In this document: positions 58,377-64,000 of the stretch, piece by piece
How the letters are laid out: each line of letters opens with the position of its first letter
Position numbering within the stretch: position 1 is the stretch's first letter
Origin: Azospirillum doebereinerae
GTDB taxonomy: Bacteria > Pseudomonadota > Alphaproteobacteria > Azospirillales > Azospirillaceae
Length of the DNA: 64,000 bases
Assembly (NCBI RefSeq): GCF_003989665.1
Contig: NZ_RZIJ01000031.1
Coordinates: 1-64,000 of the forward strand
Direction of reading: 5' to 3'
Program-made: the position numbers and the translations under genes
The notes under the pieces: generated by a model
Seen by the model: only the letters and a program-made list of their open reading frames with translations
Databases searched by the model: none
Told to the model about the DNA's origin: nothing

Positions 58377-59855
58377 ATGTTCGGGAGGGGAAAAAGAAAC
58401 CAAGCGCTTGAGCGCAAGATCGCGGCGCTCAATGCGCTACGCGCCAAGGTGATGGTGACGGATGAAAATCTGACCATCGTCCACGTCAACTCGGCCGTGG
58501 TTGGGCTGCTGCGCGAAGCGGAAAGCGATCTGCGCAGGGAATTGCCGCGTCTGGACGTCAATAGTCTGGTCGGCAGCAACATCGACGTGTTCCACAAGAA
58601 CCCAGGTCATCAGCGCGGACTGCTGGCATCGCTAACCAAGCCATACAGCGCCACCATCAAGGTCGGCGGGCACCAGTTCGACCTGCTGGTCACGCCGCTG
58701 ACCGAAGGCGGCCGGCGTATCGGCTTCGTCGCCGAATGGGCCGACGCCAAGGAGCGACTGGAAAATCTCGACTATGCCGCGCAGATGGCGGCAATCAGCC
58801 GGTCGCAGGCGGTGATCGAGTTCACCACCGAGGGCATCATCACCAAGGCCAACGGCAATTTCCTCAAGGTGATGGGCTATCGCCTGGATGAGGTCATTGG
58901 CAAACACCACAACATCTTCGTCGATCCGGTATATCGCGACAGTGCCGAATATGCCCTGTTTTGGGACACTCTGCGGCACGGCGAATTCCAGGCGGCGCAA
59001 TACAAACGGATCAGCAAGTCCGGTGACCCGGTATGGATTGAGGGCGCCTACAACCCGATCCTCAACGAGAAGGGGCAGGTCGTTAAAGTGGTGAAGTTCG
59101 CGGTCGACATCACTGCCCAGGTCCTGCTCCTGAACAACCTCAAGGTTCTGATCGACAAGAATTTCGGTGAGGTCGACCAAGCGCTCCACCTGTCGATGGG
59201 GGAGGCGCAATCCGCCAACGATGCCGCCGACTCGACCACCGCCAGCGTTCAGGCGGTGGCGGCGAGCGCGGAAAAACTCGTCGCGTCCATCGGCGAAATT
59301 TCCCAGAGCATGGCGCGTGCCCGCGCGGCGACGGACGGCGCTTTTGACCGCACCGTCGCGGTGGCGGAAAGCACCAATCGGCTGGCCAGCGCCACCCAGG
59401 CGATGAATGGCATCGTCGGGCTGATCAACAGCATCGCCGGCCAGATCAACCTGCTGGCGCTGAACGCCACCATCGAAGCGGCCCGCGCCGGCGAAGCGGG
59501 GAAGGGTTTCGCCGTCGTCGCCTCCGAGGTGAAGAACCTCGCCAACCAAGCCGGGAAGGCGACCGAGCAGATTTCGGCGGAGATCGAAGGCATTCAATCA
59601 ACCTCGACCGAAGTCGCCAACGCGTTGAGCGCCATCCGCGAGGCTGTCTCGGCGGTACGCGAGCAAGTGACCGGCACCGCGTCAGCGCTGGAGGAGCAGA
59701 GCGCCGTCACTCAGAATATGTCCTCCAACATGCAAGGAGCATCTGCTGCCGTGGCGACGGTGACCTCCAACATCACCGCCATCTCCAGCGCCGTCAGTCA
59801 GGTGGCCGGTGCGGTTGAACGGACCAAGGAGGCGGCGCACGTCCTGGTGCGGTGA
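58377..59855 (+). CDS. Soluble methyl-accepting chemotaxis protein with two PAS domains
   Basis: A 492-residue cytoplasmic receptor with no membrane helix. PAS1 is at residues 20-125 (VMVTDENLTIVHVNSAV), PAS2 at 130-250 (AVIEFTTEGIITKANGNFLKVMGY, HHNIFVDP, WIEGAYNPILNEKG). The MCP signalling domain (about 285-490) has the conserved hairpin tip SIAGQINLLALNATIEAARAGEAGKGFAVVASEVKNLA. No CheR-binding pentapeptide closes it (AHVLVR). PAS2 is of the type that can carry a redox or haem cofactor. It is the one plus-strand gene in the prophage region and probably cargo. The ATG follows GGGGA. Confidence 0.88.
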   Translation: MFGRGKRNQALERKIAALNALRAKVMVTDENLTIVHVNSAVVGLLREAESDLRRELPRLDVNSLVGSNIDVFHKNPGHQRGLLASLTKPYSATIKVGGHQFDLLVTPLTEGGRRIGFVAEWADAKERLENLDYAAQMAAISRSQAVIEFTTEGIITKANGNFLKVMGYRLDEVIGKHHNIFVDPVYRDSAEYALFWDTLRHGEFQAAQYKRISKSGDPVWIEGAYNPILNEKGQVVKVVKFAVDITAQVLLLNNLKVLIDKNFGEVDQALHLSMGEAQSANDAADSTTASVQAVAASAEKLVASIGEISQSMARARAATDGAFDRTVAVAESTNRLASATQAMNGIVGLINSIAGQINLLALNATIEAARAGEAGKGFAVVASEVKNLANQAGKATEQISAEIEGIQSTSTEVANALSAIREAVSAVREQVTGTASALEEQSAVTQNMSSNMQGASAAVATVTSNITAISSAVSQVAGAVERTKEAAHVLVR

Positions 59856-59859
59856 CGGA

Positions 59860-60117
59860 AGCACGGCCCGAGCACCGCAGCAGATGACGCGTGGCCAGCC
59901 GCGCTCACCCTCGGGCCGCTCGGTGTCGGTGACGGCGTAGACCGTGCCATTGTTGACCAGGCCGTGCGCGGTTGAACCGCTCCTCGCCGGAGTTCATAGA
60001 GGTGTCCACCGCCTCGATGAGGTTCCGATCCCGCAGCACCTCGTCCCCGAAGAACAGGTCCAGGCCGTGCTTGGCCCGGTTGATCATGTTCTTGGCGGGA
60101 TCGAAGGGCGTCTTCAT
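59860..60117 (-). pseudogene. BrnT-family toxin remnant
   Basis: The frame starts with MKTPFDPAKNMINRAKHGLDLFFGDEVL and includes NSGEERF, the BrnT toxin pattern (xWDxxKxxxNxxKHGxxF..., GEER). After GEERF the 0-frame turns into Arg/His-rich noise, while the +1 frame reads AHGLVNNGTVYAVTDTERPEGE, the expected next BrnT strand. A one-base change broke it. The antitoxin brnA is absent: its place is taken by the 3' end of the chemoreceptor gene. Confidence 0.75.
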
Positions 60118-60131
60118 GGAAAGGATGCTAC

Positions 60132-60174
60132 GTCATTGACGGAGTTTGTCGCAATACGAAAATCCGTCAATGAC
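60132..60174. promoter_or_regulatory. 12-bp inverted repeat upstream of BrnT remnant
   Basis: GTCATTGACGGA (60132-60143) and TCCGTCAATGAC (60163-60174) are perfect inverted repeats separated by 19 bases. The position just before the BrnT start codon fits an operator for a BrnTA-type autorepressor, left after the module decayed. Confidence 0.6.
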
Positions 60175-60295
60175 TTAGTGCAATTATAATACCGGCCTCA
60201 TTCTTCACCGCCTCAGCAGCCCTGCCGCAACGCCATCATGCGCAGGTCGAGTCGGCGGTGGATGCGCAAACTCACTTCCTCTACTTCCTGAATGA

Positions 60296-61648
60296 TTATT
60301 GCGGCAAAATAGCATCAGTCAAAATAGCATCAGTTAGATTGGTTTTATTCAAATTGGCCTTGGCTAAGTCGGCTCCGCTCAGGTTCGCCCCGCTAAGATC
60401 TGCTCCGCTTAGGTTTGCTCTGCTTAGATAAGTTCCGCTGAGATTGGCTTTATTCAGCTTCGCCCCACTCAAATTGACCGTTCCCATGCGAGATCCTCTT
60501 AAATCAGCCTCGCTTAAGTTAGCCATACTCAAGTCAACTCCACCCATGTAAGTTCTTCTCAAATTTGCTCCGCTCAGATCGACTCCGCTCAGGTTTGCTC
60601 CACTCATGAGAGCATCACTCAAGTCAGCCTTCTGCAGATAAGCCCCTCTTAGATCAGCATTTGCGATCATTACTGACCTCATTACAGCCTCATTCAAGCG
60701 GGCATTCTGAAGATTTGCGTAGTTCATCATTGCGCCAGTTAAATCAACGCGATACAAAGAAGCCCATCTCAGATCAGATTTATACATGTTTACATTTTTG
60801 AAATTTGCCCCATATATAATCAATTTCTTCATATCTGTATTTCTTAAATTAACCGGTATCCTAATTCCTTCCTCAAGACAATGTAGGCGAATTATGATTT
60901 CTAACATTAATATTATGTCCGTTGGTATATCAGCAACATCTTTTTCTTTTAAAGATATGCTTCCTCCTTCTTCTTCCTGTTCTAGATCAGTAGATCTTCG
61001 TGTTTCTCGAACGTAGGCACAAAGAACTTCAATGGCCTGTGATAAAAGCCGTGGTGTGGATTTACCCAAAGCATCCAAAGATAAAGCTGCCCCCATCCTA
61101 ATGGAAATCTTGTCATTGCCCAAATGCTCCACCGCCTTTGCGAAGGCCTCTGCCGCCTTAGCGTAAGTCTCCGCATCCAACTTACGCGCCGATACCAAAC
61201 TGTCGCGGTGTTGGTTGAAGGTTCGCCAAAAGGCCAAGATGATGCCCAGTAGACCGATGGGGGCTGCCATCAGCAGCCCAATGGCCGCCATCAGCTTCCC
61301 ATAGGCTTCAACCTTCTGTTCGTTGGTGGTCAGTCCGTCAAACGCAGCAAGGGCGGTGTCTGTAGCGGCACCGATCCGGCCCGGCCCGCCGATGAGCCAT
61401 TGGATCCACAACACAAGTCCAAGGATGACCAATGCCACCACCAGCGCGACCGCCATGGGAGGGTTGGCCTTTCCCCATGCAATGTGAGCTTTCCATCGTA
61501 CCGTCGCGCGGTCAACAAGGAGGATAAGACGCTCGTCCCACTTGCTCTTTCCCCAAGTGCGCCAGCCAATAGCTCTGAGGCGATTAAAACGGTTGGAGCA
61601 GGCCTGTTTTGCCCGCCCGCCCCAACCAACGGCACTTTTGTCAACCAC
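60296..61648 (-). CDS. Membrane-bound pentapeptide-repeat protein
   Basis: A 450-residue protein. Two membrane helices lie at about 66-87 (MAVALVVALVILGLVLWIQWL) and 118-140 (LLMAAPIGLLGIILAFW). A helical domain follows (residues 145-245: AFAKAVEHLGNDKISIRMGAALSLDALGKSTP...EVLCAYVRE). From residue 265 to the end are about 35 A(D/N)Lxx pentapeptides making a right-handed beta-helix (LSGANLSGVDLSGANLRRTYMGGVDL). It starts at GTG 61648. The coding region has much lower GC than its flanks. Such proteins in prophages may serve in defence or exclusion; function unknown. Confidence 0.85.
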   Translation of the reverse strand: MVDKSAVGWGGRAKQACSNRFNRLRAIGWRTWGKSKWDERLILLVDRATVRWKAHIAWGKANPPMAVALVVALVILGLVLWIQWLIGGPGRIGAATDTALAAFDGLTTNEQKVEAYGKLMAAIGLLMAAPIGLLGIILAFWRTFNQHRDSLVSARKLDAETYAKAAEAFAKAVEHLGNDKISIRMGAALSLDALGKSTPRLLSQAIEVLCAYVRETRRSTDLEQEEEGGSISLKEKDVADIPTDIILMLEIIIRLHCLEEGIRIPVNLRNTDMKKLIIYGANFKNVNMYKSDLRWASLYRVDLTGAMMNYANLQNARLNEAVMRSVMIANADLRGAYLQKADLSDALMSGANLSGVDLSGANLRRTYMGGVDLSMANLSEADLRGSRMGTVNLSGAKLNKANLSGTYLSRANLSGADLSGANLSGADLAKANLNKTNLTDAILTDAILPQ

Positions 61649-61874
61649 CTCTCACCTCATCATCGCGCCAATGCACAGTCTCCCATGATAAATATCCTTT
61701 CTAGTTGAGTATATAATAGATTTTTCCCTGCATGCTCATTTCAGCGGAGAGGCAAGATCAGCCCAGTCCTCAGACAGAAATGACTCCTTCAAGCACCGGC
61801 GGCTTGGGGTGGCCCCCCCACCCCAGCTGGCTCTGGACTTCATCGACTATCCTCTTTGGAATAGCCTTGACGCC

Positions 61875-62462
61875 TCAGGTCAGCTTTGCCGTGGCGCGGT
61901 CGATTTCGCGGCGGTGGATGCGGTGGATGATGGAGCGCAGCATCAGGATGAAGGCGGCCTCGGTGTCGCTCATCCGGAAGGGGGTTTGGGCGACGTTGCC
62001 CAGAAGTTCGTCCTCGGCCATGAACTTCACCATGGGGGACAGCGCTTCGACGGTGACCTGGATCATGGGGTCGACGGGCGGCGGCGGGGACGAACCCGAC
62101 GCGGCCGGGTCGTAACGGCCGGTCTTGCGGATCGCCGGCAGGACCTCCGCAGTCACCCATTTCTTGAAGCGCTTGGCCGCCGCCTTCCGGCTGGTCAGGA
62201 TCAGGGTGTAGAGGCCCGACTCGTTGATGATCGCCATCTCCTGGGGACCGCCAAGGGTGTCCATAGTATGGACACCCTTTTCGTCCTCATCCAGGCGGGC
62301 CGTGACGTTGCGCGGGTTTCCGATCTCCAGCGCCCGGCAGACGTCGGTCAGCGCGAACCACGGAGCGTCGTCGCGGGTGATGGCGCGGAGGGTGTTGCCC
62401 TCGAAGTCGAACGGGATCAGGGCGGTTCGGCGGGCCGGATCGGGGTGGGGGTGGTCGATCAT
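61875..62462 (-). CDS. Bro-N domain phage antirepressor
   Basis: A 195-residue protein. Residues 15-115 are a Bro-N domain: IPFDFEGNTLRAITRDDAPWFALTDVCRALEIGNPRNVTARLDEDEK, then MAIINESGLYTLILTSRKAAAKRFKKWVTAEVLPAIRKTGRY, the classic end. The C-terminus is a helical domain. Bro-type antirepressors control the lytic switch in temperate phages. The start overlaps the gene before it by four bases. Confidence 0.9.
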   Translation of the reverse strand: MIDHPHPDPARRTALIPFDFEGNTLRAITRDDAPWFALTDVCRALEIGNPRNVTARLDEDEKGVHTMDTLGGPQEMAIINESGLYTLILTSRKAAAKRFKKWVTAEVLPAIRKTGRYDPAASGSSPPPPVDPMIQVTVEALSPMVKFMAEDELLGNVAQTPFRMSDTEAAFILMLRSIIHRIHRREIDRATAKLT

Positions 62463-62776
62463 TGCGGCATCCCCCGCATGGCGGCGGCAGCGAAGACGCG
62501 GAGAAAGCCGATCTCCACGCCGCCGAAACGCCCCTTGTCCAGCATGTCGTTGACGATCCAGGCCAACAGCGGCGCGGCGTCCTGCCGGCGCATGTGGTCC
62601 AGCGCCAGCTGGGCGAAGGCCTCGCCGCGCTCGCATTCCTGGAGGTAGCTGTCGCTCGCCACGTCCACGGCCCAGAAGTCGCGCGGGAACGGTTGGGAGC
62701 CACGCGCCGGACGGGTCGCGACGAAGGGCAGAGCGGCGATGGGGTCGGGCTGCCGGGCGATGCGGCGGGGGCTCAT
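62459..62776 (-). CDS. Small phage protein, unknown
   Basis: A 105-residue protein of the early operon, ATGA-coupled at both ends. It has SQPFPRDFWAVDVASDSYLQECERGEAFAQLALDHMRRQDAAPLLAWIVNDMLDKGRFGGVEIGFLRVFA. The helical ALDHMRR and GVEIGFLRVFA segments look like a conserved phage protein of unknown role. It may act with the antirepressor. Confidence 0.62.
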   Translation of the reverse strand: MSPRRIARQPDPIAALPFVATRPARGSQPFPRDFWAVDVASDSYLQECERGEAFAQLALDHMRRQDAAPLLAWIVNDMLDKGRFGGVEIGFLRVFAAAAMRGMPQ

Positions 62777-63276
62777 GCCACGGCTCCCATGCGCTCGGCC
62801 TCGCCGATCAGGTCCCAGACGAGGCGGGAGCGGGAGTCCTCCAGCAGCGCGTCGGGCATGGGCAGGCCATGGACGATCACCGCGCGGGCCTCGCGGCTTT
62901 CCAGCATGCGGTGCCACAGCCACCGCAGTTTCACCGCCACGCCGCGCGGCGTGGAGGCCGGGATGGACAGCAGGCCGTCCGTGGCCTCGCGGATCAGGCG
63001 GAGGGTCGGGTCGTAAGCCTCCTCCGACAGGCCGGACGGCAGCCGGTCCATGGTGCGGCAGGCGGTCAGATAGTCGGCCCAGGCGCGGAGCAAGGCGGCG
63101 TCGGGATCGCCGGTGCCGGTCGAGGGCGCCCCCGGCACGGCGGCGATCAGGGGAAGCGCCGCCACGCCGACGGCGAGAACAGCGCGGCGCGGCAGGGACG
63201 CGCCCTTGCCGGTGATGTCGAGGTTGGTCCGAGATAACGCGGGCGTGGCTCGCCCGTTGTCGCCCATGATGTGCAT
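62773..63276 (-). CDS. Hypothetical early phage protein
   Basis: A 167-residue protein, first of the early operon, with an AGGAGG box nine bases before its ATG. Residues 29-50 form a twin-arginine-like hydrophobic stretch (PRRAVLAVGVAALPLIAAVPG), so it may be membrane-anchored or exported. The C-terminal part is helical (RLIREATDGLLSI, LRWLWHRMLESREARAVI). No family recognised. Its stop overlaps the next ATG. Confidence 0.62.
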   Translation of the reverse strand: MHIMGDNGRATPALSRTNLDITGKGASLPRRAVLAVGVAALPLIAAVPGAPSTGTGDPDAALLRAWADYLTACRTMDRLPSGLSEEAYDPTLRLIREATDGLLSIPASTPRGVAVKLRWLWHRMLESREARAVIVHGLPMPDALLEDSRSRLVWDLIGEAERMGAVA

Positions 63277-63618
63277 GGCGATGGCCTCCTAGTTCGGCAT
63301 TGCCGACGGAGGGTCGCTTGTCAGGACGACCCTGGCGCCGGGGGCTGACAACCTGACTAGGACAGGCCGGACTATTCCCCTTGCGGGTGTTTTATTCATC
63401 CGTCCCCCGGCATAGGGGCACGCTCCGGACGGAGTCCGGGCATGAAAATAGCCGCATCGCGAAAAACGCGCGGGCGGCTTGCCGCCTAGTCATGGAGTTG
63501 TCAGGCTCCGGGAGGAAGGATCGCTCGGGTCGGGATAAGGCGTCAAGTTTCTTGTTCTTGATCCTAAATTGCAGATCCGCATAAACACAACCGGCTTAAT
63601 ATTATTAAGGAAATCCTC
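63277..63618. promoter_or_regulatory. Control region upstream of early operon
   Basis: A 342-base gap with TTGTCAG sites: at 63319-63325, inverted at 63345-63351, and at 63498-63504. A composite CTGACAAC-TGACTAGG (63345-63361) returns inverted as CCTAGTCA-GTTGTCAG at 63485-63504. Three copies of one heptamer before an operon start look like repressor operators. No gene is seen. Confidence 0.5.
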
Positions 63619-63987
63619 CTACTGAGCCCTACCAGTAAAGTTATAATAAATATTGAGACATTTTTTCATTGTTATAATGAAAAAATTCCAAATTCTCCTC
63701 CATACGCTGGTAGAGTTTTTGTTGACGCCTATTTCAGAAGCCATGAGAGTTACAAAAATGTTGTATTCGTTACTTATAACTTTCATATCTATAACTTCCT
63801 TCTCATTGACAAAAAGTGAATTCCACTGTGAATTCCATTTAGCTCCCCAATTTCTTTGTAGTTTACGTAGGTCTGCCCGCAAGCATGCGTCCCTGCCAAT
63901 TCCATTAAAAGTTTTAAAGCATAAATGAATAAACTTATCATACTGCTCAAAAACAGAAGGAGAAAATAAATATTTATACGTATGCAT
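63619..63987 (-). CDS. AT-rich hypothetical protein
   Basis: A 122-residue frame in DNA of strikingly low GC compared with the whole window. The product (MHTYKYLFSPSVFEQYDKFIHLCFKTFNGIG) is basic and rich in Asn, Lys, Ile and Phe, with a hydrophobic patch near the end (RRIWNFFIITMKKCLNIYYN). No family recognised. Codon use is unlike every neighbour, so it is a recent acquisition if real. The ribosome site is weak. Confidence 0.42.
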   Translation of the reverse strand: MHTYKYLFSPSVFEQYDKFIHLCFKTFNGIGRDACLRADLRKLQRNWGAKWNSQWNSLFVNEKEVIDMKVISNEYNIFVTLMASEIGVNKNSTSVWRRIWNFFIITMKKCLNIYYNFTGRAQ

Positions 63988-64000
63988 TATCTGATCTAAC

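Overview
The window is high-GC DNA from an alphaproteobacterium, most likely Azospirillum or a close Rhodospirillales relative. That is an inference from base composition and gene content: class II FBPase GlpX beside hom and an aminotransferase, a DUF6502/DUF5666 pair, DUF1127, many PAS/HAMP sensors, BLUF and RTX proteins. The first 17 bases match the end of an Illumina TruSeq adapter, so position 1 is probably a raw contig end.

Left part, about 1-22.29 kb, is host chromosome. It holds a FrnE/DsbA-like oxidoreductase, a stand-alone Hint-domain protein, an aegerolysin followed by a six-bladed beta-propeller protein (a candidate two-component toxin or lectin pair), tRNA-Glu(TTC), recJ, a DUF6502-DUF5666 pair, an ABC-exporter-like membrane protein with no ATPase domain, cutA, a large hybrid sensor kinase, DUF1127, an AT-rich pair of unknown membrane proteins, and the alaC/dapL-type aminotransferase-hom-glpX operon. 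Two receiver-domain genes follow, one having lost every phosphotransfer residue, and they are divergent from a BLUF blue-light sensor.

At about 22.29-22.33 kb lies the 3' half of a tRNA-Pro on the minus strand. Its missing 5' half and its orientation suggest an integrated element running rightwards, past the end of the window. Inside it come a frameshifted EamA/DMT permease, a 1753-residue RTX protein carrying a nearly perfect 1.13-kb internal duplication, and a large prophage.

The prophage (about 29.15-63.3 kb) is read almost wholly on the minus strand, right to left: a small early operon (63.28-61.87 kb, including a Bro-N antirepressor), a cargo segment, two unknown genes, an operon with tyrosine integrase, Gam, orphan methyltransferase and a holin-like protein, then lambda-style packaging and head genes, tail genes including a probable -1 frameshift pair and a 2378-residue tape measure, tail fibres, and a lysis cassette (GH24 endolysin, Rz, overlapping Rz1). 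The cargo segment, 58.2-61.7 kb, is partly AT-rich and encodes a soluble PAS-PAS chemoreceptor, a broken BrnT toxin and a membrane pentapeptide-repeat protein. No cI-type repressor or complete second att site is visible, so the right end of the element is probably beyond 64 kb.
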